A stretch of 64,000 bases of DNA from Bradyrhizobium sp. Arg816 (GTDB lineage: Bacteria; Pseudomonadota; Alphaproteobacteria; Rhizobiales; Xanthobacteraceae): positions 159,244 through 223,243 of the forward strand of contig NZ_JAPRAQ010000012.1 in assembly GCF_029989365.1 (NCBI RefSeq), given 5' to 3'. Positions 1 through 7,084 of the stretch are shown piece after piece (the first letter of the stretch is position 1; each line of letters opens with the position of its first letter). The notes beneath the pieces were generated by a model. It had not been told where the DNA came from, made no database searches, and worked only from the letters and a program-made list of their open reading frames with translations. The position numbers were made by a program, and so were the translations under genes.

Positions 1-289
1 CGCCGGAGTAGACGTAGCGATACTTCGTTAGTGACGGACCCCAGTCCGCCGGGACGGCCTCTAGCTCGACGTCGCTCGGCACCGTCGCGCCGACGATGAT
101 CTTTTCCTGCGTCGTGACCGGACGGACGCGGTGCTCGGTGACGTAGGATCTGATCCTGGTCCGGTATTGCGGCTCGATCTGAACCGTTGCCGCGTGACCG
201 GTTCCGGTGGTGGTCACCACGGTGGATTGCGCGAAAGCGCCGGTCGAAATCAGGACGGCCGCGGCGGATAGCAGGAACAGCTTCTTCAT
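1..289 (-). CDS. DUF1236-type exported protein (partial, runs off the left edge)
   Basis: The reading frame is open from the ATG at 289 to the window edge (96 codons). A good ribosome site, AGGAGAAC, precedes the start. The N-terminus is a clear Sec signal peptide (MKKLFLLSAAAVLISTGAFA). The visible C-terminal part has the pattern VPADWGPSLTKYRYVYSG, typical of the small secreted DUF1236 proteins that are abundant in Bradyrhizobium. The family's role is unknown and it probably acts in the periplasm. The family call rests on this motif alone, because the last residues lie outside the window. Confidence 0.7.
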   Translation of the reverse strand, partial: MKKLFLLSAAAVLISTGAFAQSTVVTTTGTGHAATVQIEPQYRTRIRSYVTEHRVRPVTTQEKIIVGATVPSDVELEAVPADWGPSLTKYRYVYSG

Positions 290-427
290 CTTGTTCTCCT
301 CACAGGAATAAGCGCTGCACCAACATCCCGCCGCGGGCGCCGTTCCCCGACGTCAGGAACAAATTGCGACTTTTTCCCGTTAGCGGATCGACCGGACTGA
401 AATGCCCGGCAACTGGAGGAGAAGATA

Positions 428-661
428 ATGAAGATGAAGCTTGCGACTGCAGCCTTGATGATTGCTGCATTTTCCCTGCCGGCGTTCGCGGCCGACGAGT
501 TCTATGTCGTGCAGGACGTCAAGACGAAGAAGTGCACGGTTGTCGACAAGAAGCCGACCGAGACATCCATGACCGTCGTCAGCCCGTCGGGCACGATCTA
601 CAAGTCGCGCACCGAGGCCGAAAGCGGCATGAAGACCGTCAAGGTCTGCACGTCCAACTGA
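428..661 (+). CDS. small exported protein of unknown function
   Basis: A 77-residue protein with a signal peptide of about 21 residues (MKMKLATAALMIAAFSLPAFA) and a short mature domain of about 55 residues. Two cysteines lie near the ends of the mature part (KKCTVV and KVCTSN) and could form a disulfide in the periplasm. GGAGGAGAA stands just before the ATG. A 26-codon gene for a membrane peptide starts 13 bases after the stop, and both end at one hairpin terminator, so they are probably cotranscribed. I know similar short proteins from rhizobial genomes but no function for them. Confidence 0.7.
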   Translation: MKMKLATAALMIAAFSLPAFAADEFYVVQDVKTKKCTVVDKKPTETSMTVVSPSGTIYKSRTEAESGMKTVKVCTSN

Positions 662-674
662 GGAGAATGACGCG

Positions 675-755
675 ATGCCCGTTCTGATTTTGTGGGCCGT
701 GCCCGCCGTTCTGGTGATCAGCGGCGGCATTTATCTGATCGGCCATATGCACTAG
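675..755 (+). CDS. 26-residue single-span membrane peptide
   Basis: The short frame opens with ATG 9 bases after AGGAG and ends at TAG, just before a strong palindromic terminator. Almost the whole product is hydrophobic (LILWAVPAVLVISGGIYLI) with the tail GHMH, so a single transmembrane helix is expected. It follows the 77-residue exported protein in the same direction. Supporting features are the ribosome site, the uninterrupted hydrophobic stretch and the terminator placed directly after the stop. No function can be assigned, and a chance frame cannot be excluded without conservation data. Confidence 0.5.
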   Translation: MPVLILWAVPAVLVISGGIYLIGHMH

Positions 756-760
756 CAATG

Positions 761-795
761 ACGGGCCCTCGCGATCGATCGCGAGGGCCCGTTTT
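761..795. terminator. perfect palindromic terminator between convergent genes
   Basis: A perfect 32-base palindrome (ACGGGCCCTCGCGATC and its exact complement) is followed by TTTT. It lies between the small + strand genes and the end of the - strand hydrolase gene, so it can serve both directions. The U-tract favours the + direction. Confidence 0.75.
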
Positions 796-809
796 CGTTG
801 AGACGCAGA

Positions 810-2084
810 TCAGAGATTGCTCTCGGTGATCGCGGCATAGACCATGCTGCGCAGTTCGCGCCGGAGCGGATAGGCGCTCGACGGCAGCACCTGCGTCATG
901 AAGATGGCGATCAGCTCCTCGGCCGGGTCGATCCAGAACGAGGTCGTGGCCGCGCCGCCCCAATTATATTCACCCGGGCTGCCGGCGATCAGCGTCTCCG
1001 CCGGCCGCATGGTCACGGCGAAGCCGAGGCCGAAGCCGATGCCGTTATAGGTGGCTTCCGAGAACAGCGAACGCGACACTTCCGGCAGCGCGCGTCCGCC
1101 CGGAATGTGGTTGCTCGTCATCAGCGCCAGCGTTTTCGGCCCGAGCAGGCGGACGCCGCCCAGCTCGCCGCCATTGAGCAGCGCACGGCAGAAGGTGAGA
1201 TAGTCGGCGACCGTCGAGCAGAGTCCGCCGCCGCCCGAGATGAACGAGGGCGGGGACAAGAACGAGCTCTTGGTCGGGTCGTCCTGGAGCGTCAGGCCCT
1301 CGCGGCGCTGGCCGGCATGGAAGGTCATGCCGCCACCGGGATCGGCGGAATAGCAGGCGGCGAAGCGATGCGCCTTGGAGGCCGGCACGTGAAAATCAGT
1401 GTCGGTCATGCCGAGCGGATCGAGGATGCGCGTTTTAAGGAACTGCTCGAAGGGAATCCCGGAGATCTTGCCGACGAGATAGCCGATCACGTCGGTCGCG
1501 ACCGAGTAGTTCCAGGATTCGCCCGGCGAGAACTCCAGCGGAATTTTCGCCAGCGCCTCGATCATGCTCTGCAGCGTGCCGGCTTTCTCGACCTCGCCGA
1601 TCTTTTCGGTGCGATAGGCGGCATCGACGTTGGAACGCTGCTGGAAGCCGTAGGTGAGGCCGGCGGTGTGCCGCAGCAGGTCGACGATCAGCATCGGCCG
1701 GGACGGCGGCCGGGTCAGGAAGGCCGGCGCGGTGCCGGCGACGAACACGCCGAGATCCTTCCATTCCGGAATGTATTTGGCGACGGGCTCGTCGATCGCG
1801 ACGAGGCCTTGCTCGACCAGCATCATGAAGGCGACGCTGGTGAGCGGCTTGGTCATGGAATAGATGCGGTAGATGGTGTCGTCCTTGACCGGCACCTTGC
1901 GCTCGACGTCGGCAAAGCCCTGCACCGAGCTGTGGGCGACCTTGCCGCGGCGGTAGACCAGCAGGTGCGTGCCCGGGAAGCGGCCGGCATCGATGTAGCG
2001 GCTCTTCAGATGCGCATCGACGCGGTCGAGCGCAGCCTTCGACATGCCGACGGATTCGGGCGAGGCGGGGGTAGGGGCGAGCAT
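810..2084 (-). CDS. serine hydrolase, beta-lactamase / class C esterase fold
   Basis: A 424-residue protein of the beta-lactamase-related family, which covers class C beta-lactamases, esterases and D-aminopeptidases. The nucleophile motif is SMTK (Ser76, Lys79), followed by a YSV tyrosine motif in SWNYSVATDVIGYLV. Length and layout resemble EstB-type esterases. There is no obvious signal peptide, so a cytoplasmic esterase is more likely than a resistance enzyme. The ATG at 2084 was chosen because GGAGGAACTG precedes it; upstream codons in frame are open but have no ribosome site. It is transcribed away from the dioxygenase gene. The substrate cannot be read from sequence. Confidence 0.85.
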   Translation of the reverse strand: MLAPTPASPESVGMSKAALDRVDAHLKSRYIDAGRFPGTHLLVYRRGKVAHSSVQGFADVERKVPVKDDTIYRIYSMTKPLTSVAFMMLVEQGLVAIDEPVAKYIPEWKDLGVFVAGTAPAFLTRPPSRPMLIVDLLRHTAGLTYGFQQRSNVDAAYRTEKIGEVEKAGTLQSMIEALAKIPLEFSPGESWNYSVATDVIGYLVGKISGIPFEQFLKTRILDPLGMTDTDFHVPASKAHRFAACYSADPGGGMTFHAGQRREGLTLQDDPTKSSFLSPPSFISGGGGLCSTVADYLTFCRALLNGGELGGVRLLGPKTLALMTSNHIPGGRALPEVSRSLFSEATYNGIGFGLGFAVTMRPAETLIAGSPGEYNWGGAATTSFWIDPAEELIAIFMTQVLPSSAYPLRRELRSMVYAAITESNL

Positions 2085-2245
2085 CAGTTCCTCCGGGCGT
2101 TTTGTCGGAAAGTTGATAGCGAAATGCAGGCCCCATTCCAAGCCGGTTGCGCTTAACGCGGCCGGGCCTGCTGGTGTAGGCTGCACCCTGGAACGCCTCC
2201 AAGGAGCCCATCCGGGCCAACGAGAAAACTCAGGGCAAACGCACC

Positions 2246-3163
2246 ATGACCCAGTTCAACGAGACCGAACTCACCGAAGCCGTCGTCAAGAGCTTCGACA
2301 ATACGCCTGATCCGCGGGCAAAATTCCTGCTCCAGGAATTGGTGAAGTCGCTGCACGATTACGTGAGCAAGACCGGTCTCACCTTCGAGGAATGGGAATA
2401 CGCCATCGATTTCCTGACCCGCACCGGCCACAAATGCACCGACACAAGGCAGGAGTTCATCCTGCTCTCCGACGTGCTCGGGGTCTCCATGCTGGTCGAC
2501 GCGGTCAACCACAGGGATCGCGAGGGCGCCACCCAGACCACGGTGCTCGGCCCGTTCTATGTCGGCGAGCACAAGGTGACGGCGCACGGTACCGACATCT
2601 CGCCGAACAATCAGACCGGCGAGCGGATGTTCGTGCAGAGCCGCGTCACCGACCTCAAGGGCAAGCCGCTCGCGGGCGTTCCCGTCGACGTCTGGCATGC
2701 CGACGATGACGGCTTCTACGATTCACAGAAACCGAACTACGACGAGGTCGGCGCCTCGGCGCGGGCGCGCTTCATCACCGACAGCGACGGCCGCTTCTTC
2801 TTCCGCACCATTTTGCCGTGCAGCTATCCTATTCCGACCGATGGCCCTGTCGGCGAGATGATCATGCAGACCAAGCGCCATCCGATGCGCCCCGCGCATG
2901 TGCACTTCCTGGTCAATGCCAAGGGCTACGAGCCGCTGATCACCCACGTCTTCATGGACGGCGACAAATATCTCGATTCCGACGTGGTGTTCGGGGTCAA
3001 GGACGACCTCGTCGCCAAGGTCGAGCCGCGCAACGATCCCGCGATGCCTGATGGCCTCAAGGCGAACGGGCAGTGGCATTTGATGACCTACGAATTCCAC
3101 CTCAAGCCCGGCGGCGGCATGGCGCCGAAGCCGCTGGGGGTGAAGGCGGAGGAGCCGGCGTGA
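2246..3163 (+). CDS. intradiol ring-cleavage dioxygenase (hydroxyquinol / catechol 1,2-dioxygenase type)
   Basis: A 305-residue non-haem Fe(III) dioxygenase that would open a catechol-type ring between its two hydroxyls. Residues 1-100 match the N-terminal helical dimerisation domain of catechol and hydroxyquinol dioxygenases. The four iron ligands are visible: Tyr158 (GFYD), Tyr194 (CSYP), His218 and His220 (RPAHVHF). The protein is somewhat long, and the RPAHVHF context fits hydroxyquinol 1,2-dioxygenase, but substrate preference is an inference. No maleylacetate reductase or muconate cycloisomerase is adjacent, so the gene stands alone. The neighbouring hydrolase is divergent. Confidence 0.85.
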   Translation: MTQFNETELTEAVVKSFDNTPDPRAKFLLQELVKSLHDYVSKTGLTFEEWEYAIDFLTRTGHKCTDTRQEFILLSDVLGVSMLVDAVNHRDREGATQTTVLGPFYVGEHKVTAHGTDISPNNQTGERMFVQSRVTDLKGKPLAGVPVDVWHADDDGFYDSQKPNYDEVGASARARFITDSDGRFFFRTILPCSYPIPTDGPVGEMIMQTKRHPMRPAHVHFLVNAKGYEPLITHVFMDGDKYLDSDVVFGVKDDLVAKVEPRNDPAMPDGLKANGQWHLMTYEFHLKPGGGMAPKPLGVKAEEPA

Positions 3164-3249
3164 GGAGACGCGAGGCGAGCCGGCCTTAACGCCCCCGGAG
3201 CGTCCCGATCAAGCAGGACGGATACCGCCTGTCCGTGCAGCGCGTGGGT

Positions 3250-3546
3250 TCACATGCCACTCCCTCCGCCACCGCCGCCGCCACCACCAGCTTGTCTGGA
3301 CGCTTCGAGATTTCTGTCCAAACGACTGGGTTCATTAGGCGCGTAACCGAAAGCTCCCGGATAGCCCTTCTTCGATCCCATTGTTTGCGGCTCATGCAGC
3401 GGAGCGTAGCCGGAGACGCCCGGGTGATGTCTCTTGGAGATCTTATGCTGCAGACCAAGTGCTTTGCCTGGTACACCCTGCGCAAGCGCTGCTGGTGCGG
3501 CGGCGATGAGAGCGGCGGCACAAAGTGCGATGATCGTTGTCTTCAC
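3250..3546 (-). CDS. small exported protein with glycine-rich tail
   Basis: A 98-residue protein that starts at GTG (3546), behind the strong ribosome site GGAGGGAGG. A signal peptide covers about residues 1-22 (MKTTIIALCAAALIAAAPAALA). The mature part has two related segments, HPGVSGYAP and YPGAFGYAP, so there is an internal repeat around xPGxxGYAP. It ends in a run of nine glycines and SGM. It is probably periplasmic and of unknown role. The opposite strand is also open here but has no ribosome site or recognisable product. Confidence 0.65.
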   Translation of the reverse strand: MKTTIIALCAAALIAAAPAALAQGVPGKALGLQHKISKRHHPGVSGYAPLHEPQTMGSKKGYPGAFGYAPNEPSRLDRNLEASRQAGGGGGGGGGSGM

Positions 3547-3780
3547 TTTTCGGTCCTCCCTCCTTGAAACAAAAGGGCCCGCGTCGCGGATTCAACGCCG
3601 TCGCGACGGCATAGTCGAGCGCAAAAACGTCTAGCCGCAATCAACCTTTAAACCCAGCTAGTCGCGCGATGTTTGGGCTATTTGGCCGATGTCGCATATG
3701 GGTCACCAGCGGCAATGCTCTGACGAACGATAATGGTTCCACTTGGCCGCTAGAAGTGGACGTCTGCGCCCTTCTGCGCC

Positions 3781-5517
3781 CTATCGCCCGTGCAGCAGCG
3801 CCAGCAGCACGACAACCGCGCAAGCAAGCGCTGCCGTGGTCAGCTTCCAGAACATCAGCGGGCTGCGCTCCAGGAGCGGCGTGATCCGTGTGTCGAGATA
3901 GGCCGAATTAGGCGTGCGAAGCTCGAAGACGAATTCGGACAGATCCTCGTGCCGATTGTAGGGATCGGGATGGAGCGCGCGCCTGAGCGCGCCGTCGACC
4001 CAGGCCGGCACGTTGCGGTCGTCGTCGGCCGGACGATACTGAAGTCTCCGCGCGTCCGCCTTGCGCCGGATCCTGGCGATCTGGGTGCCATAGGGAAGCT
4101 TTCCCGTCAGCATCTGGTAGCAGATCACGGCCAGCGAAAACATGTCGGAGCGCGGCGAGCCGCCTTGCCCAAGAAAATACTCCGGCGCCGTGTACTGGAC
4201 CGTTCCCAGGATGTCGTCGGCCTCGTCTCGCGGCGCCGCCTCCGCGACGCCCGCGACCCTGACCGACCCGAAGTCGATGATCTTCGCGGTGCCGGTCTTG
4301 TCGATCATGATGTTATCGGGCCTGAGGTCCTGATGCAGCATTTCCATGCGGTGGAAGGCGCGCAGCCCCGCGGCGATCTGCTCGACCAGCCGACGGACGG
4401 TTTCGAGATCCGGGCGCGGATTGTCGGTCATCCACTGCTTCAACGTCTGCCCTTCGACGAATTCGGTCGCGACGTAGAGGTAGCTGCGCCGTCGCGACTG
4501 TGACAGCGGCTTCAGCACGTGCGGGCTGTCGATCCTGCGCGCGATCCACTCCTCCATCAGGAAGCGCTTGAGATAGGCGGCGTTGTCGCGCAAATCGATC
4601 GACGGCAGCTTGAGCGCGACCGGCGCCTCGGTCTCCATATCGACGGCGAGATAGATATGACTGCGGCTGCTGCCGTGGATTTCCCGGATAATCCTGTAGC
4701 CGTCGAAGACCGCTCGCGGCTCCGGCAGCGGCGGAAGCGGCAGCTGTGACGTCTGATTGAAGATACCGGCCGGCTCGCGCTGCGGCACCGCGTCGATGCG
4801 CAGGATCTGGACGGTGATGTTGTCGTCGCTGCCGCGCCGGTAGGCTTCCTCGACGATCGCCTTTGCCGCGCCGTCGAGCTCGGCTGCGTGCTCGCCGAGT
4901 GCGCTGGTGATGAAACGCTGATCGACGAATTCATAGGCACCGTCGGTTGCGAGGATAAAGGTGTCGCCGGCCTCGATCTCGAACGCCTGGTAGTCGATCT
5001 CGAGCTGAGGATTGATGCCGAGCGCACGGCCGAGATAGGTCTGCTCCGACGACACGATGATGCGGTGATCGTCGGTCAGCTGCTCGAGCGCCTTCCCGGC
5101 GACGCGGTAGACGCGACAGTCGCCGACGTGGAAGATGTGCGCGGTGGTCGCCTTGATGACCATGGCGGTCAGGGTGCAGACATAGCCCTTGTCGCGGTCA
5201 TAGGCATATTGGCTCTTGCGCGTCTGCGCGTGCAGCCAGGAATTGGTCGCGTCCAGCACGCGCCGGGCGGAGGTCTTCACCGTCCAGGATTCCGACGTGC
5301 AGTAATAGTCCATCAGGAAGCTCTTGACCGCCGACTCGCTGGCGATCTGGCTCACTGTGCTGCTGGAAATGCCGTCGGCGAGAACGGCCGCGATGCCCTT
5401 CAGGCTGAGCAGCGGCTCTTCCGGAATCAGGACGCCGTGAAAATCCTGGTTGACGGGCTTGCGCCCCTTGTCGGAGTGCTGGCCGATCGAAATCAGGAGT
5501 CCGCGGGTCATCGTCAT
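3781..5517 (-). CDS. PP2C phosphatase - Ser/Thr protein kinase fusion, membrane anchored
   Basis: A 578-residue two-domain signalling protein. Residues about 1-245 form a PP2C phosphatase with its acidic metal motifs (VLADGIS, HVGDCRVYR, LATDGAY, GSDDNITV). Residues about 270-530 form a Hanks-type kinase with the ALK lysine, HQDLRPDN (HRD-like, catalytic Asp kept) and IIDFG; the glycine loop is degenerate (IHGSSRSH). A C-terminal helix (ALACAVVVLLALL) anchors it to the membrane. It follows the FNT channel gene by 55 bases, probably as one transcript. A similar kinase gene sits in the nitrate assimilation operon of Pseudomonas aeruginosa (PA1782), which supports a role in nitrogen uptake. ATG 5517 was chosen over the adjacent GTG 5520; no clear ribosome site is seen. 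Confidence 0.88.
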   Translation of the reverse strand: MTMTRGLLISIGQHSDKGRKPVNQDFHGVLIPEEPLLSLKGIAAVLADGISSSTVSQIASESAVKSFLMDYYCTSESWTVKTSARRVLDATNSWLHAQTRKSQYAYDRDKGYVCTLTAMVIKATTAHIFHVGDCRVYRVAGKALEQLTDDHRIIVSSEQTYLGRALGINPQLEIDYQAFEIEAGDTFILATDGAYEFVDQRFITSALGEHAAELDGAAKAIVEEAYRRGSDDNITVQILRIDAVPQREPAGIFNQTSQLPLPPLPEPRAVFDGYRIIREIHGSSRSHIYLAVDMETEAPVALKLPSIDLRDNAAYLKRFLMEEWIARRIDSPHVLKPLSQSRRRSYLYVATEFVEGQTLKQWMTDNPRPDLETVRRLVEQIAAGLRAFHRMEMLHQDLRPDNIMIDKTGTAKIIDFGSVRVAGVAEAAPRDEADDILGTVQYTAPEYFLGQGGSPRSDMFSLAVICYQMLTGKLPYGTQIARIRRKADARRLQYRPADDDRNVPAWVDGALRRALHPDPYNRHEDLSEFVFELRTPNSAYLDTRITPLLERSPLMFWKLTTAALACAVVVLLALLHGR

Positions 5518-5529
5518 CACCAGGCGAAG

Positions 5530-5558
5530 GGAGCCTCACCCTGGTCGGGCGAGGCTCC
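5530..5558 (-). terminator. hairpin between the FNT and kinase-phosphatase genes
   Basis: An 8-bp inverted repeat (GGAGCCTC / GAGGCTCC) lies directly after the FNT stop. There is no U-tract on the - strand, so it is more likely an mRNA-stabilising or partial-attenuation hairpin that sets the ratio of channel to kinase than a full terminator. Confidence 0.35.
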
Positions 5559-5572
5559 TCTGTCGAGACGTA

Positions 5573-6412
5573 TCAAGCCGCGACGCGGGTCGGCGCAGCC
5601 TTGCCGGCCTGGCGCTTCGGCTTGGTCATGACGTGGGTGGCGTAGAGGGTCATGCCGGTGAAGGCGAGGCCGCCGACGAGGTTGCCGAGTACGGTCGGGA
5701 TCTCGTTCCAGATCAGATAGTCCATGATCGAGAATTTGGCATGGAGCATCAGGCCCGACGGGAACAGGAACATGTTCACGACGGAATGCTCGAACACCAT
5801 GTAGAAGAACAACATGATGGGCATCCACATCGCGATGACCTTGCCGGGGACCGAGGTCGAGATCATGGCGCCGACGACGCCGGTCGAGACCATCCAGTTG
5901 CACAGCATGCCGCGCATGAACAGCGTCGCCATGCCGGTCGCGCCGTGCGCGGCATAGCCGAGCGTACGGCCTTCGCCGATGTTTCCAATGGCCGCTCCGA
6001 CCTTGTCGGGGTCTTGCGTGAAGCCGAACGTCGTTACGAAGGCCATCATGAAGGCGACGGTGAAGGCACCGGCGAAATTGCCGACGAAGACCAGGCCCCA
6101 GTTGCGCAGCACGCCGCCAAGCGTGACGCCGGGACGCTTGTCGATCAGGGCGAGCGGCGAGAGCACGAACACGCCGGTAAGCAGATCGAAGCCGAGCAGG
6201 TACAGCATGATGAAGCCGACCGGAAACAGGAGCGCGCCAATCAGCGGCTGGCCCGTGTTCACGTTGATGGTGATGGCGAACCATGCGCCGAGTGCGAGGA
6301 TGGCGCCGGCCATGAAGGCGCGGATGGCAGTATCCCGGGTGGACATGAAGATCTTGGACTCGCCCGCATCCACCATCTTGGTGACGAATTCCGAAGGCGC
6401 GAGATACGACAT
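5573..6412 (-). CDS. formate/nitrite transporter (FNT) family channel
   Basis: A 279-residue inner-membrane protein of the FocA/NirC family, which forms pentameric channels for formate, nitrite or similar small anions. Six hydrophobic segments are visible. Family landmarks include GFDLLTG, RNWGLVFVGNFAGA, the CNWMV segment and FEHSVVNMF, whose histidine corresponds to the central pore histidine. ATG 6412 follows AAGGAACC at proper spacing, so the longer frame upstream was rejected. The gene diverges from the nitrate ABC importer, leads a unit with the kinase-phosphatase, and lies behind a canonical sigma54 promoter. This points to nitrite transport during nitrate assimilation, though the ion is not proven. 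Confidence 0.88.
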   Translation of the reverse strand: MSYLAPSEFVTKMVDAGESKIFMSTRDTAIRAFMAGAILALGAWFAITINVNTGQPLIGALLFPVGFIMLYLLGFDLLTGVFVLSPLALIDKRPGVTLGGVLRNWGLVFVGNFAGAFTVAFMMAFVTTFGFTQDPDKVGAAIGNIGEGRTLGYAAHGATGMATLFMRGMLCNWMVSTGVVGAMISTSVPGKVIAMWMPIMLFFYMVFEHSVVNMFLFPSGLMLHAKFSIMDYLIWNEIPTVLGNLVGGLAFTGMTLYATHVMTKPKRQAGKAAPTRVAA

Positions 6413-6589
6413 CAATGGTTCCTTTTGCTTCGTAAGTGAGATCGACACGCCCGAGAGAGCGCAGCTGAACATCATTGGCCGTGCGGGCAGCTCTGCCGCG
6501 CACGAGGGCTATGGAAGGTCTGGAAGCCTTGGGAATCGCGTCACGAGGACTGAGCCGGGAGGGCCGCGAAGCAGTTGAGCTTCCGGGAT

Positions 6590-6626
6590 GCAGCCGCCAG
6601 AGGCTGCACCAATGCGGCAAGCCGCA
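6590..6626 (-). promoter_or_regulatory. tandem hairpins in the FNT 5' leader
   Basis: Two perfect stem-loops stand side by side. The first is at 6613-6626 (TGCGGC / GCCGCA, 2-base loop); the second is at 6590-6607 (GCAGCC / GGCTGC, hexanucleotide loop). Both lie inside the roughly 228-base leader expected from the sigma54 promoter at 6650-6666. Dual hairpins in a nitrate-gene leader recall antiterminator targets of the NasT (ANTAR) type. However, the hexaloop read on the - strand is TCTGGC, which has the G at position 4 but not the A at position 1. Confidence 0.3.
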
Positions 6627-6649
6627 GTCTTCGTTGACGTCAATGAAAA

Positions 6650-6666
6650 TGCAAGTTGCGTGCCGT
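6650..6666 (-). promoter_or_regulatory. canonical sigma54 (-24/-12) promoter for the FNT-kinase unit
   Basis: On the - strand the sequence is CGGCACGCAACTTGCAT: GG at -24 and GC at -12, exactly 10 bases apart, matching the RpoN consensus. Transcription would start near 6640 and read into the FNT gene. Paired NtrC-like sites lie about 92-126 bp upstream. Confidence 0.65.
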
Positions 6667-6757
6667 GTGGGAGGGTTGGAAAAGGTAAGCGATATCAAAC
6701 GGATGCTGCGGCGTTGATCCGACTTTTGCGAGCGCCCGGCCTTTTGCTTGGGCGGCT

Positions 6758-6790
6758 GCACAAGATTTGTGCGGCGCACAAGGAACGAGC
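6758..6790. promoter_or_regulatory. paired NtrC-like sites between the FNT and nrtA genes
   Basis: Two 15-mers are separated by 3 bp. The first, GCACAAGATTTGTGC, fits the NtrC dyad GCAC-N7-GTGC exactly; the second, GCACAAGGAACGAGC, has one mismatch. They lie about 96-126 bp upstream of the promoter elements on both sides, the usual distance for an enhancer. The same arrangement recurs at 10213-10245. Confidence 0.55.
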
Positions 6791-6883
6791 AATCCGCAAG
6801 TTCCGCGTGCGCAGCAGGCCTGCGACAGTCTGGCGCGGTATCAATAACCCATTCATTTTTCGATGCTTTTCGGAGTGGCGGGC

Positions 6884-6900
6884 TTGGCATGAAGCTTGAA
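6884..6900 (+). promoter_or_regulatory. -24/-12-like element upstream of nrtA
   Basis: TTGGCATGAAGCTTGAA has the GG of a sigma54 promoter and, 10 bases on, GA instead of the near-invariant GC. Its distance from the paired NtrC-like sites is 96 bp, identical to that upstream of narK. If used, transcription starts near 6911 and leaves a leader of about 175 bases before nrtA. Confidence 0.4.
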
Positions 6901-7084
6901 TCATTCAAGCCGACGCCATTGAAGCCGTCCCGCGAGACTTCTCATCCGATTTGCCGACGCCACCAGACGGGGGTCTCCCCCGCCATGCGTTCGCACGCGC
7001 CTCTTTCTGGCGTCACGGACGGACGGGCCGCTCGCGCGCACTGACGCCATCAATTCTGCAACGATGCAAAGGACGACACTGCCT

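Noticed and set aside
798..2156. Long + strand open frame opposite the serine hydrolase gene
   Set aside because: It is the antisense shadow of a real gene: Arg/Gly/Ala-rich composition, no family motifs, no ribosome site.
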